Positions 28,721 to 39,333 of a stretch of DNA of 50,635 nucleotides are shown here, piece after piece. The stretch lies in the NCBI GenBank assembly GCA_028284725.1, contig JANQRD010000232.1, positions 1 through 50,635 on the forward strand, given 5' to 3'. Positions within the stretch are counted from its first letter, which is position 1. Every line of letters starts with the position of its first letter. The stretch comes from Allomuricauda sp. (lineage in GTDB: Bacteria; Bacteroidota; Bacteroidia; Flavobacteriales; Flavobacteriaceae). Both the position numbers and the translations under genes were made by a program. The notes beneath the pieces are model-generated. The model made no database searches and was not told the origin of the DNA. It saw only the letters and a list, made by a program, of their open reading frames with translations.

Positions 28721-31297
28721 TTAGTCATCAAAGCCCAAATCCTCTCCTTTATGAACGGCCAGACCTATTTGCTCCTTGCTCAGTTTACGCCCGTTGTACC
28801 AGAGCATCCACTGGTCGTTTTCTTCATCAAATATGACATAGGGTTTATAACAGGCATCCCGGTCCCATCCTTTTTGACTTGTTTTGATGATGGGGTTTTG
28901 AGGGTGTCGTTCCCAATCGGATATTCCGTCCCTTGAGCGCGCCACACCTATCTGTGCCCAATGCACATCATGGAAACCGATATAGAACATATAGTACCAG
29001 TCCCCATGCTTGACCACTTGGCATGCGGTGACTTTTTCATACTCCCAATCACTGTTTTTATCGGCTTTAAAAATGGGATTACCAGTATGTTTGTCCCATT
29101 TAAGACCATCTTTGCTTGAGGCATAACCAATGGCGTCGGGCTCATATTGCTCCCCGCCTGAATACCACATCTGATAAAGACCACTGGACTCATCCCATAT
29201 CACATGAGGGCACATGATGGCATTTTTTTCCCATGGGACATCGGGTTTGATAACCGGTTGTTCTTGGGCTCTTTCCCAGTCGATACCGTCCGCACTGGTG
29301 GCTAGACCAATTTCAGACCTACTTTCGGGTTTGGATATCTGCCCTGTGTACCACATCTTGTAGTCCCCATCGTCCTTGATCACCACGGGGCGGTTTACTC
29401 TGTCCTCCCATTTGGAACCCGTGTTCGGCCCCAAGGAAATTCTTGGGGTATCCCAATTCTTTCCAGCAGGACTTTCAACCAACGCGATGCTTTTTTCTGG
29501 TCGCCAAGAGAACCACATTCGGTATTTGTCATCTTCCTTTAACAGGGAAACATCAAAACAGGTTCCTAAATCACCTCCCAAGACAGGGTTACCTTCATAT
29601 TTTTCCCACCCCGCATTCGTTTCTTCATATGATGTAGTGACCGGAGGCAACTTGACCTCTATTTTGTCCAATGCCGTCTTGGCGGAGACTTTTTCCCCAT
29701 TTACAAAAATCATCAACCCCTTACCTAAATCATATCGCTCACCAGTCTTGTCATAGACCACAGCTATTTTTCTACCTCGATATAAAATATTGTCCATTCG
29801 AAAATAATCCCACTTACCTTCAGGGACTAAAGGATTGACTTCAAGTATTTCATCTGCCCGAGGTCTTAGACCAATCAAACCTGTTACCACAAGGTCTATA
29901 AAACCCGAGTGGTTATAATGGATGCCCCGATCCTTATCCTCCCTATCGTTCTCATACATGATTTTGCGGGAAATCCAATCTCCCGTATTGGGGTCTATGC
30001 TTTCACCTATCCAATTCACTTCTTTCCCATCATCAAACCCAAGTTTGTGGGCTGCTGCATAATCATGCAATACTTGTAGATAGTCCTGTTTGTCCACAGT
30101 GCTTTGTTCATAGCCATTCAGCAGATTGGCCATGGCAATCAGGGCCTGTGTGGTTGCAAAAGGCCATGAGGGGCCGTTCCAGAAGCACATATGTCCATTC
30201 TCATACATGAAATCAGGATGGCGTTGTTCCGCAGTGGTAAGGCCGTTCGAGGTATAGAAACCGTCTTCATCCATAAGCTCAGACCATGCCTTTTCGCCGG
30301 TGGAGTCCGGGATGTTGAAATACCACGGAATGTAGCCCGTCAACTCTTTTGCGTCTGACAATGTTGGACTGGCCGACTGATCTATGGAGGATTTAAAGAA
30401 CTGTGCATTTTCGTCCCATAAATGTTCTTGTATCAATAATTTGAGCTGTACGGCCTTGTCCAGGTATTTTTGTTGAATATTTTCCTCCCCGGCCAGTTCG
30501 GCAATCTTTGAAAGTGCCAATGCGTTGGCGTACATATAAGAATTCGTGGCCACCCTGAATCCTTTGTGTGCGAGGCCCGCCCTATAGACCTCTTTGTGCA
30601 AAAGGTTGCCTTTCTTAACTATGTCGGGCACTCCGCTGATACTGAATTCCATGCCCTCACGGGTATCGATGCTCCAGAACAGACCCTGTTCCGTCATGTG
30701 CTTTTTTTCAAAAGATTCATAGAAATCGACCATTTTGGGAAGCAGTGCAGTAAGAGACTCCTTATCCTTGGTCACCAAATATCTTTTGTACAATGCATCG
30801 ATGATCCAGTTGGAGTAGCGGTCCACCTGCCCTTTTTCAAACCAAAAATTGGAATAGTCGTCCAGGTAACTGGTTTCATGAAACCATCGAAACTCGTTGT
30901 ACTGGTGTCCTACGGGGCAGACAATGGTATTGGCCGGCCCGGACCAGGGCACATCTGGCAAAAATTCGGTCATCACAAAAGATTCCCTGGTCTTTTTGAT
31001 ATGCTTCCGCAATGTCCACCATCTAAAATAGTAGGTGTTCTCTATGGTACTGTCCGGACACTCGAATAAGGGAATCTGTCCTTTAAGCCAGGCCCAAGCC
31101 TTGTCGTTTGTCACATAGGATTTGGTCGCATACCTGTCTTCAGCATTGAACTTTTCAATGTAACCTTTGAACTTATCCGAATCCATCTGAGCGAACTCTA
31201 CTTTTTGCGTCTCTTTCTTTTCTTGCTCTTTACAACTGTGGATTTGTGCGAGTATCATCACCAGTAGAACAATACCTATTACTTTGTTTTTTTTCAT
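28721..31297 (-). CDS. Two-domain glycoside hydrolase-like lipoprotein: N-terminal (alpha/alpha)6 MGH1/trehalase-like domain plus C-terminal GH43/GH32-type beta-propeller
   Basis: 858 aa; N-half has YYFRWWTLRKHIKKT, WSIDTREGMEFS, FMYENGHMCFWNGPSWPFATTQALIAMANLL; C-half has repeated blades (YRMWFSW, YKMWYTG, YQMWYSGG, YYMFYIG, WMLWYNGR) with IGLATSADGIDW-type motifs; lipobox IHSC. Confidence 0.7.
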   Translation of the reverse strand: MKKNKVIGIVLLVMILAQIHSCKEQEKKETQKVEFAQMDSDKFKGYIEKFNAEDRYATKSYVTNDKAWAWLKGQIPLFECPDSTIENTYYFRWWTLRKHIKKTRESFVMTEFLPDVPWSGPANTIVCPVGHQYNEFRWFHETSYLDDYSNFWFEKGQVDRYSNWIIDALYKRYLVTKDKESLTALLPKMVDFYESFEKKHMTEQGLFWSIDTREGMEFSISGVPDIVKKGNLLHKEVYRAGLAHKGFRVATNSYMYANALALSKIAELAGEENIQQKYLDKAVQLKLLIQEHLWDENAQFFKSSIDQSASPTLSDAKELTGYIPWYFNIPDSTGEKAWSELMDEDGFYTSNGLTTAEQRHPDFMYENGHMCFWNGPSWPFATTQALIAMANLLNGYEQSTVDKQDYLQVLHDYAAAHKLGFDDGKEVNWIGESIDPNTGDWISRKIMYENDREDKDRGIHYNHSGFIDLVVTGLIGLRPRADEILEVNPLVPEGKWDYFRMDNILYRGRKIAVVYDKTGERYDLGKGLMIFVNGEKVSAKTALDKIEVKLPPVTTSYEETNAGWEKYEGNPVLGGDLGTCFDVSLLKEDDKYRMWFSWRPEKSIALVESPAGKNWDTPRISLGPNTGSKWEDRVNRPVVIKDDGDYKMWYTGQISKPESRSEIGLATSADGIDWERAQEQPVIKPDVPWEKNAIMCPHVIWDESSGLYQMWYSGGEQYEPDAIGYASSKDGLKWDKHTGNPIFKADKNSDWEYEKVTACQVVKHGDWYYMFYIGFHDVHWAQIGVARSRDGISDWERHPQNPIIKTSQKGWDRDACYKPYVIFDEENDQWMLWYNGRKLSKEQIGLAVHKGEDLGFDD

Positions 31298-31332
31298 TCT
31301 GATTCGTTGATTGTATTATTGTTATTGCGCTC

Positions 31333-32814
31333 TTATTTTATATTTCTTATCTGTTGGACTTTTATACTCAAGCTGTCGACCAGTGTTTTGTTTTCTTCAA
31401 GCTCCGCTACATTTATGGTTTCATCAGGGTCTTTTAAGTGATCATAAAGCATACTAGCCAGTGAGGTACCGTTTTCAGAAAACCACTCTGTATAGGCATA
31501 TCGGTCTGTTTTGATGAAATCGGAGTTTTTCCACCTTCCGTAGATTGCTTCTTTTCCCTTAGAATTGGGGTTGTCCAATAAATGTGCGAAGCTCTCGCCC
31601 TGTAGATGCTCCGGCTTCGGTAATTTGGCCAAATCCGTAAGGCTGGGATAGATGTCCACAAATTCCACAAGGCCCTGTATTTTATGTCCTCCTTTTCTGT
31701 CTGGAATGGATACAATCAGAGGAGCTTGCATGGCTACATTGAATGTTGAATGTTTGCACCACAGCCCATGTTCACCCAAACTCCAGCCATGATCTCCCCA
31801 TAAAACAATAATGGTATTGTTGGTCAAATTCAATCGATTAAGTTCATCTATGACCAGCCCTATTTGAGCATCAACATAACTAACACTGGCATAATAACCA
31901 TGAATCAGTGTACGGGCCATTTCATCGGAAACCCCTCCATCTTTGGGAATGTCATCGTAAGTACGAAGTTCCGAGAAACTGTGTCGAGCTACTTCAGGAC
32001 CATGGATTGGAAACTTTATAGAACGAGAAGACCCAATAGTGTTGGGGTCATGCATATCCCAATAGCCATTTGGTGCGTTGAAGGGAAGGTGGGGTCTGAT
32101 AAACCCAACTGCCATAAAAAATGGGGTGCCGTCCTGTGATAATAATTGAAGCTTTTCAATGGCCTTTTTGGCAATTTTTCCATCGTGGTAAGCACTGTCA
32201 ACTGCTTCTGCTTTTTCGTATGAAGGTTTTTTTTCTTTGTTTTTAGGCAATTGATAATTCAATCTTTGCCTACCAGGTGATCCCGGTTCAAAGGCCTGGG
32301 GGTTCCATGGAGGCTCGGTCCAGCTTTGCAGGGCATCATCCTGCCAGTGATGGACCACCTTCCCTAAGCTCAGTGTACTATATCCATTGTTCTTAAAAAG
32401 CTCAGGAAGTGTAATGATTCCAGGAGCATCTTCATTGATATAACTTTTATAAGTGAGAAAACGATTGGGAGTAGGTCGCAGACCGGTTAAAATACTGGCT
32501 CTCGATGCCCCACAGACGGGTACGTTGCAGTACGCTCTTTCGAATAAAAAACCTTTTTTGGCGAGTGCATCAATATTGGGGGAATGTACCTGTGATTTGC
32601 CGTAACAACCTAGTTCGGGACGCAAGTCGTCCACTGCAATAAAAAGCACATTGGGCCTTTGATTAGAGTGTTCTTTTAGCTTGGTTTTTGAAACGGTACA
32701 CCCAGCCAGGAACATTAAGGTCATAACGGTGCCATACTTTGCTAAAGGCATTTTTGGACCCATACAGAAATCCCAAAGTTCAAGCATTGTATGTTTCATA
32801 TTTCTTATTCCCAT
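31333..32814 (-). CDS. Sulfatase (S1_7, iduronate-2-sulfatase-like), lipoprotein
   Basis: 493 aa; NVLFIAVDDLRPELGCYGKSQVHSPNID, CNVPVCGASRASILTGLRPTP, WGDHGWSLGEHGLWCKHSTFN; lipobox FLAGC. Confidence 0.93.
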   Translation of the reverse strand: MGIRNMKHTMLELWDFCMGPKMPLAKYGTVMTLMFLAGCTVSKTKLKEHSNQRPNVLFIAVDDLRPELGCYGKSQVHSPNIDALAKKGFLFERAYCNVPVCGASRASILTGLRPTPNRFLTYKSYINEDAPGIITLPELFKNNGYSTLSLGKVVHHWQDDALQSWTEPPWNPQAFEPGSPGRQRLNYQLPKNKEKKPSYEKAEAVDSAYHDGKIAKKAIEKLQLLSQDGTPFFMAVGFIRPHLPFNAPNGYWDMHDPNTIGSSRSIKFPIHGPEVARHSFSELRTYDDIPKDGGVSDEMARTLIHGYYASVSYVDAQIGLVIDELNRLNLTNNTIIVLWGDHGWSLGEHGLWCKHSTFNVAMQAPLIVSIPDRKGGHKIQGLVEFVDIYPSLTDLAKLPKPEHLQGESFAHLLDNPNSKGKEAIYGRWKNSDFIKTDRYAYTEWFSENGTSLASMLYDHLKDPDETINVAELEENKTLVDSLSIKVQQIRNIK

Positions 32815-34925
32815 TTGTATTTGTATAATCCGTAGCTATTTTTTTTCGGAAGTTCAAATTCAATGCTTCCATTTGTGCCTGTGGTGGTTTTGAAATCCTG
32901 GCCCTGGCCAAGAATGTTGGCAATAGTGATGTTTTTCCCTTTTGGGAGCCATGTGTCAATAGTGGCATTTTGGTTTTCAGTATTTTCCCTAAAAACCAGA
33001 AAGTACCCTGTATTGTTCTTGCCTATGGACTGGAAACCAGTCCATGATCTGCCCGACGGCTCTTCCCCAATGGGCAAGATGGTGCCCGAATGCATATCGT
33101 GCATGTGCTTTTTGTATTCCTTTACGGTTTGGGCAATCGAAAATGCCCCTTCAGGTAGGTTGCTCCCCTCGAACCAGGCCAGAGGCTGTCCCATCATGGT
33201 TATTGCGAATTGATAGTCAAAGGGAAGATTGTATGGTGCAAATGAATTTTTTTCACCATATTTTTCGATATTTCTCCACTTGTTCAAAAATTCAAGTTGA
33301 AATCCCTCGATAGGCACATATCGAGCAAGCATCCATGCATTCCTAAGGGTCCAATGTGGATAGTAGTTGACCCAATCGGTATACCTATTTTCCAAAAAAA
33401 CATTGCCATATTCCTGCATATAGTGATAACCTGCCCGTCTACCTGCGGTAGCATCCAAATTAAAGACCACCTTTCCCTTAGTCTCCTCCAGTACTTTATC
33501 AAAAAGCTTTCGTAAATTAATCTCAGCCTCTTTATCCGGCAGTTCGATGCCATCAATTTTGAAATTGGTAATATTGTAGTTCTTATGGATTGAAAGGAGT
33601 ATCTCCGCATCTTGTTCCCAGTTTTCATAACTATTGGCATCGCTTGGGTGAAACCAAAGCGCTAATCGAACGCCGAGTTTTTCCGCTTTTTTTAGAATAG
33701 GCTCCAGTCCATTCGGAAAACGTTCTGGGTGTGGTCGCCAACTCTCGGCATCCCATTGGCTCCACAATTTGCCAGTTGGATCCTTTGAATTCTTGGAAAG
33801 CCCTTTTTGCCAACCGTCATCAAGCTGAAAATGCGAAATCCCCATTTTTGCAGCAGCTTCAAGTTCCCTTAGCGCAAAGTCCTCGTTCAACTTTCCGTCT
33901 TGGCCACGATCGCCCCAAGTATTCATCATGATCATCTCATCGCGGTCAGGGTCAATTATCCGTAGGTTTTTTTGATAGGTCCTTAATGCGGTAAGTTTAG
34001 ACAACTCATCCGTTGTGGCGACACCTAAAACAACACTGTAGGCCCTAGTCCACTCTTCTTTTTTTATATCCGATGATGCCAGTCCCAATCCGATTGCTTG
34101 AATCTCGTTCGATTTGGAATAAAAATCGTATCCTGGATAGTGTAATTGCTTATCCGAAAGCGGGGCTTCCTTTACCATAAACAGTTGTTCGCCATTGCTT
34201 AAATCTTTTGCAAACAGCAGGTTTCCCTTTAACAACAATGGCCTGGTAAAAGCGAAAAAAGAAGTTTTATCCACAAGCGTATTGTTGATGTCGGTCACAT
34301 CCTTGAAATCAACCAATTCAAATTTCCAATGGCCATGATCAAAGGTTAACTTATCCAGAACGGGAAAAGGGCTTTCTTTTTCCAATTGTTTGAGCATCTT
34401 TTTTTCCACTCCAGACATTCCATCAATAGCAGTCTGGGCTGTAGTCCAATCTCCTTCAGCAATCCCCTTCACATAAAAATCACAAGCAATTGCCGGAGTA
34501 TACGGATAGATTCGAAACACTTTTTTTAAAAAGAGCTGGCCATATCCCACTGTCACCTCTGCCCGCAAATGTTCGGGAAAAATACTTGTGCTCTCTATCC
34601 ATGTTGTCTTAAAAGTCCCTCCACCAATTTGTTTTGATTCCGATGGAAAAGAGCTAGCTCGATTGTCCCCAATAAGATGCCATTTTTGGTCATTTTCCCT
34701 GTTTGTTATAAAGGTGGCTGCCAAATCACCATTGTTCCATAAAAAACCCCTTTCAATCTTGCTGTTGCCGATGCGAAGCGTATCATTTCTAAGCTCAGTA
34801 TAGCAATCCTTAAACTGGTACGACTGCCCATTGGTTTGACCATAGAAAAGAAAAGCCACCAGAAAACCGAAGAGTATTTGCCCGATGCAGGTATCTCCAT
34901 GTATTGACTTGGGAATTTTGCTCAT
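32805..34925 (-). CDS. GH36-like alpha-galactosidase (clan GH-D), secreted
   Basis: 706 aa; FQLDDGWQKG, LGVRLALWFHPSDANSYENW, NITNFKIDGIELPD (nucleophile region), FLENRYTDWVNYYPHWTLRNAW (acid/base region). Overlaps next gene by 10 nt. Confidence 0.78.
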   Translation of the reverse strand: MSKIPKSIHGDTCIGQILFGFLVAFLFYGQTNGQSYQFKDCYTELRNDTLRIGNSKIERGFLWNNGDLAATFITNRENDQKWHLIGDNRASSFPSESKQIGGGTFKTTWIESTSIFPEHLRAEVTVGYGQLFLKKVFRIYPYTPAIACDFYVKGIAEGDWTTAQTAIDGMSGVEKKMLKQLEKESPFPVLDKLTFDHGHWKFELVDFKDVTDINNTLVDKTSFFAFTRPLLLKGNLLFAKDLSNGEQLFMVKEAPLSDKQLHYPGYDFYSKSNEIQAIGLGLASSDIKKEEWTRAYSVVLGVATTDELSKLTALRTYQKNLRIIDPDRDEMIMMNTWGDRGQDGKLNEDFALRELEAAAKMGISHFQLDDGWQKGLSKNSKDPTGKLWSQWDAESWRPHPERFPNGLEPILKKAEKLGVRLALWFHPSDANSYENWEQDAEILLSIHKNYNITNFKIDGIELPDKEAEINLRKLFDKVLEETKGKVVFNLDATAGRRAGYHYMQEYGNVFLENRYTDWVNYYPHWTLRNAWMLARYVPIEGFQLEFLNKWRNIEKYGEKNSFAPYNLPFDYQFAITMMGQPLAWFEGSNLPEGAFSIAQTVKEYKKHMHDMHSGTILPIGEEPSGRSWTGFQSIGKNNTGYFLVFRENTENQNATIDTWLPKGKNITIANILGQGQDFKTTTGTNGSIEFELPKKNSYGLYKYKWE

Positions 34926-34926
34926 C

Positions 34927-36111
34927 TTATTGTTTTAGGATATCAAATTTGTAGACAGTGGTGTGGTGGTAGGTTTGGCCAGGATTTAACACAGGACTGG
35001 GAAAGTGCACCTTGTTTGGAGAGTCAGGAAAGAATTGGGACTCCATGCAAAAACCACCGTGTTTGACAATGGGCTTGCCATATTTGCCAATCTGTGTCCC
35101 ATCAAGAAAGTTTCCGGTATAGAATTGCAAGCCGGGTTTTGTAGTAAACACCTTTAGAATTCTTCCCGATGTTGGCTCAGTCACCTCTGCCGCAATCCCC
35201 AACTCGTTTCGCTCTAAATTGTTGAGTACAAAATTGTGGTCATAACCTCCCATGACACGGTCAATTTCTTTGCCTATGGATTTTGATGTCAAAAAATCCA
35301 TCGGAGTGCTTTTTACGGAAAGGATTTCACCTGTCGGAATGAGCGTTTCATCCACTGGCGTATAAAAATCGGCATTGATATACACCTCATGTCCCAAGAC
35401 ATGTTGCATTTCATTTGCATCATTCCCCACACTATTAAGATTGAAATAGGTGTGATTGGTAAGGTTGATGACAGTGGTTTTGTCTGTCCAGGCCTTATAT
35501 TCTATGATTAGTTCGTTCTTATCCGTTAGACTATAATCGACCTGTATGTCCACATTCCCTGGATAGGCAGACGAATCCTCTGAGCTATGGTAGGTAAGTC
35601 TAAGTTTTTCGTAAGGGTCTCCATCAATAATTTCTGAGAACCAAAGCACTTTATCAAAACTTTCTCTTGAACCACCATGCAAATGGTGAACACCATTGTT
35701 GACAGTTAGATTGTATTCACGACCATTCAAATCGAATTTTGCGTTACCTATTCTATTGGCATACCTTCCAACTAAAACACCGAAGTAAGAAGTGTTTTTG
35801 TTGAGCAATTCCTTAAAGGATCCATATCCGATGACAATGTCTCCGCTTTTTCCATGTTTATCCAGGGTATGGATGGAGACCACCGTGCCCCCATAGTCGG
35901 TTATCTTTACTATTGTTCCATTGGTGTTTTTTAAAGTAAAAAGAGAGACTTTTCTACCATCCGGCATGGTACCGAAATCCTCTCTTGAAATATTGGAAGG
36001 TTCACTTCCTTTATTACTATGCCCAGTCAATGTCATCATACATAGCATAATAGCTAAAAAAAGCCGTTGTCTTAATTCTTTATGTGCACTCTTAAATCCC
36101 ATGTCGATCAT
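34927..36111 (-). CDS. galM: Aldose 1-epimerase, signal peptide
   Basis: 394 aa; VKITDYGGTVVSIHTLDKHGKSGDIVIGYGSF, GRYANRIGNAKFDLNG, NNGVHHLHGG, NLTNHTYFNL, PGLQFYTGNFLDGT. Confidence 0.9.
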   Translation of the reverse strand: MIDMGFKSAHKELRQRLFLAIMLCMMTLTGHSNKGSEPSNISREDFGTMPDGRKVSLFTLKNTNGTIVKITDYGGTVVSIHTLDKHGKSGDIVIGYGSFKELLNKNTSYFGVLVGRYANRIGNAKFDLNGREYNLTVNNGVHHLHGGSRESFDKVLWFSEIIDGDPYEKLRLTYHSSEDSSAYPGNVDIQVDYSLTDKNELIIEYKAWTDKTTVINLTNHTYFNLNSVGNDANEMQHVLGHEVYINADFYTPVDETLIPTGEILSVKSTPMDFLTSKSIGKEIDRVMGGYDHNFVLNNLERNELGIAAEVTEPTSGRILKVFTTKPGLQFYTGNFLDGTQIGKYGKPIVKHGGFCMESQFFPDSPNKVHFPSPVLNPGQTYHHTTVYKFDILKQ

Positions 36112-36130
36112 ATATAGGCTTTTCCTGAAT

Positions 36131-37585
36131 TCAATATCTATCTATTTCATCACCATCGCGTGGTGCAATTTGATCTTCATACGGCTTTATACCACTAATG
36201 TGATTTTCTGCAAGTTGTCTTAACTCTTTAACCTTTTCAGGATATTTATCCGCCACGTTGTACTGTTCCGAGGGGTCCTCACCCAGGTGAAACAACAATG
36301 GAGGGGTATGTTCCATGTTGTAATATTTTCGAAACCCAGCAATTCCCCTGGTCTTAAAATGAAGTTTAAAATTCCCCTTACGTACCGCAAAAAGCTGTCT
36401 GCCTACGTAGAAGAACATTTCTTTCCGACCACTTTCATTTTTCTCAAACAACGTTGGGGTCAAATCATATCCATCCATCTCCCTATCATCTGGAAAAGAG
36501 GCACCGGTAATCTTGCATATGGTAGGGAATACATCCAAGGTGGCCGCCATATCCCTAATAATCCCATTTTTCAGTTTACCTTTCCACCTAAAAATGGCAG
36601 GAACCCGCATGCTTCCTTCCCAAGTCTCACCTTTGCTTCCCCTAAATTGCCCAGCGGATCCACCATGTTGATCCAACATTTTCCAAGGTCCATTGTCTGA
36701 AGTAAAAATCACCAGTGTGTTTTCTTCCAAACCTTCTGCCTTTAATGCCTGCATTACTTGTCCTAAACTCCAATCAATTTCTTCGATGACATCACCATAA
36801 AGACCTCTCTCGCTTTTTCCCTCGAAAGATTGGGAAGCAAACAACGGTACATGGGGCATACTGTGCGATAGAAAGAGGAAAAAGGGTGACCTCTTGTTCT
36901 CTTCAATAAATTTTATGGCTTGCTGGGTAAACCTTTTGGTTGCCGTATGTTGTTCGAATGGACGTTCGATGATTTCCTCACCTTCCATCAGCGGAACATT
37001 GTAATATGAAGTTTTCGGATTCTGATAAAGTACCTTTGTCATCTTTTGGGTCTTGTTCATATCATTACTGTAGGGAATGCCATAGTAGTAGTCAAAACCA
37101 TTACCTGTAGGCAGGTATTTTGTGTCCTTGTGCCCCAGATGCCATTTACCAATACAGGCGGTTGCGTATCCAACATCTTTTAAAGATTCGGCAATCGTAA
37201 TTTCATCTGCAGGCAGCCCCCTCACGGAAGATGACCAAAAAACACGCCTTTTATCGCTGCACATACCGTTGCGTATCGGTAAACGACCTGTCAATAGTGC
37301 AGCTCTACTGGGAGTGCAGACACTGGCTGCCACATAAAAATTCGTCCATCTTTGACCCTCATGGGCCAATTGATCTATATTCGGTGTGTTAATGGTTGGA
37401 TGACCATAGACTGATGCATCACCATAGCCCATGTCATCTGCCAAAATAAGGACAATATTGGGCTTTTTCCTTGCTTGTGGGTTTTGTGCTGAGGAAATAG
37501 TGCCAAGCATCATCATCATCAAAAGGAGTAAAACCTTCACTTTTTCAATTTTGTATTCACTGAATGTGGACATTGTTATGGCCAT
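36131..37585 (-). CDS. Arylsulfatase (S1 family), signal peptide
   Basis: 484 aa; NIVLILADDMGYGDASVYGHPTINTPNID, AASVCTPSRAALLTGRLPIRNG, GKWHLGH, TSDNGPWKMLDQHGGSAGQFRGSKGETWEGSMRVPAIFRW. Confidence 0.94.
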   Translation of the reverse strand: MAITMSTFSEYKIEKVKVLLLLMMMMLGTISSAQNPQARKKPNIVLILADDMGYGDASVYGHPTINTPNIDQLAHEGQRWTNFYVAASVCTPSRAALLTGRLPIRNGMCSDKRRVFWSSSVRGLPADEITIAESLKDVGYATACIGKWHLGHKDTKYLPTGNGFDYYYGIPYSNDMNKTQKMTKVLYQNPKTSYYNVPLMEGEEIIERPFEQHTATKRFTQQAIKFIEENKRSPFFLFLSHSMPHVPLFASQSFEGKSERGLYGDVIEEIDWSLGQVMQALKAEGLEENTLVIFTSDNGPWKMLDQHGGSAGQFRGSKGETWEGSMRVPAIFRWKGKLKNGIIRDMAATLDVFPTICKITGASFPDDREMDGYDLTPTLFEKNESGRKEMFFYVGRQLFAVRKGNFKLHFKTRGIAGFRKYYNMEHTPPLLFHLGEDPSEQYNVADKYPEKVKELRQLAENHISGIKPYEDQIAPRDGDEIDRY

Positions 37586-37701
37586 ATTTGATTGATATCT
37601 GTTCCCGTTAGAAGGGCTTTTAGATTTTTTGGGGGTTCATAGATTGTTTTTAAAGTCTTGTATAGAGGAATTGCCGATAAAGACAACCGTTGTAATTTTA
37701 A

Positions 37702-37754
37702 TCACGAAGGGTGCTCCCATTGCAAAAAGAAATGCGGAAGTACCCCTCTCGTGA
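37702..37754. terminator. Hairpin, probable bidirectional terminator downstream of susD (37807..39312)
   Basis: TTTTAaTCACGA-AGGGTGCT ... AGTACCC-CTCTCGTGActAAAA inverted repeat flanked by T- and A-rich ends, about 50 nt beyond the susD stop. Confidence 0.5.
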
Positions 37755-37806
37755 CTAAAAAACTAACTCAAACTAATAACTCTCGAAATTGCTTACAGTT
37801 TTCTTA

Positions 37807-39312
37807 TCAATATCCATCGTTTTGGGTTAGATTGGGGTTGATTATTATCTCACTCGCTGGAATGGGATACAAGACTTTATGTGGAGCAATACCATCTTGT
37901 GCAAATTCATCTTGTGACATTACTTCAAAGAAAGTGCCCCAGCGTACCAAATCAAACCTTCGCTTTAGTTCATAACAAAGTTCCAGTTCCCTTTCCAACC
38001 AAACTGCATCTCTAAATTCTTCTTGGCTTAAACCGGCCAATGGTGGCAAACCCGCCCGATCACGAATTTCATTGATGGCCTCATAGGCATCTGTTGTAGG
38101 GCCGTTTGCTTCGTTCTCAGCTTCGGCAATCATTAAAAGAACTTCTGCATATCGGTATATGGGAAAATTGTTTGGAGCTCTCCTGCCAAAATCCCTCCAG
38201 GCGTTATAGTCCCTACCAGAATCGAAGAATTTTCTTGTGAACGGTCTTTGTTCCTTAGGGTTTCGGCCCTGATTAAATTCTAAATAGTTGTATACCCTTG
38301 GCGGTGATGTGTTTGACCCAGTCTCGGTGCTGAGTATAACGGTATCCAAAGAAACCAACTGTCGCTCATCACCGGTGGTAAACTTGTTAAAGAGGTCCAA
38401 ACTGCCAATGAACTGGGCAAAACCTGATTGGTAACCGATAAAATTAGGTCTGGTGAACGCATTAACCACTGTACGAGTTCCCGAGTCTGTCATATCCCGT
38501 TGCGTCGAAAAAATATGCTCTGGGCCATTTTCATTGGCAATTAGCCATAAATCACTATAAGGTCTTACCAAAGAATAGACGCCCATATCTTTTATTTCCT
38601 TGGCTTTGGCTGCAGCCAAAGCCCACATGCTTTGATCTTGTACGGGGGAACCCGCCATGGTAAGATACACATGTGCCAAAACAGTTTTGGTCAATCCTTC
38701 TGTGGGCAGTCCAGGTCTTCCTAAATCTACACCGGCCATTAAGGTTTCCGCTTCTGTCAAATCCTGGATTATTTGAGCATAAACCTCCAAAATCGGGGTT
38801 CTGGTAACATCAAGTCCGGACTCCACATTGGATATGGATTCGGTCACCAAAGGTACATCGCCGAACAGTTGCACAAGATGAAAGTAGGCCAAGGCCCTTA
38901 GTGTTAGAGCGGCCCCGCGATACCCCGGAATCCATTCCTCATCACGACCTTCCAATGCCTCCATGATCTGGTTCATGGCATTGACCGTAAAATAATTGGT
39001 CTGCCAGACCGATAAAATAGGATCACTATCATTTAAAAATGTATAATGATCTAAGTCTCCCCTTTCGTTTCCAGGTAAAAACTTACTGTTGCCATGGTCC
39101 GCCCCAAAGCCGACCACCTCTAAAAAAAATCGCCCATAGTAGGCATTATCGGCCTGCCTGTCAAGCACTCCTCCCATAATCTGTAAAACATCATTTTCGG
39201 AAGACGGGAATGTCGCCGGGGTCAAAAAGTCTTTTGGTTCTTCCTCCAAAAAATCAGAGCATGCGGTTACCAAAAGCAGTATCATTATAAAAGCTAATAT
39301 TTTTCTGTCCAT
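37807..39312 (-). CDS. SusD/RagB-family lipoprotein (paralog A)
   Basis: 501 aa; lipobox VTACSDFLEEEPKDFLTP; NFPIYRYAEVLLMIAEAENEA, ERELELCYELKRRFDLVRWG. Confidence 0.95.
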   Translation of the reverse strand: MDRKILAFIMILLLVTACSDFLEEEPKDFLTPATFPSSENDVLQIMGGVLDRQADNAYYGRFFLEVVGFGADHGNSKFLPGNERGDLDHYTFLNDSDPILSVWQTNYFTVNAMNQIMEALEGRDEEWIPGYRGAALTLRALAYFHLVQLFGDVPLVTESISNVESGLDVTRTPILEVYAQIIQDLTEAETLMAGVDLGRPGLPTEGLTKTVLAHVYLTMAGSPVQDQSMWALAAAKAKEIKDMGVYSLVRPYSDLWLIANENGPEHIFSTQRDMTDSGTRTVVNAFTRPNFIGYQSGFAQFIGSLDLFNKFTTGDERQLVSLDTVILSTETGSNTSPPRVYNYLEFNQGRNPKEQRPFTRKFFDSGRDYNAWRDFGRRAPNNFPIYRYAEVLLMIAEAENEANGPTTDAYEAINEIRDRAGLPPLAGLSQEEFRDAVWLERELELCYELKRRFDLVRWGTFFEVMSQDEFAQDGIAPHKVLYPIPASEIIINPNLTQNDGY

Positions 39313-39333
39313 AATTTCAATTTTTTAACTTGT

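Noticed and set aside
30566-31069. 167-aa plus-strand ORF
   Set aside because: Antisense shadow of the fused glycosidase-like gene; no start context or domain signature.
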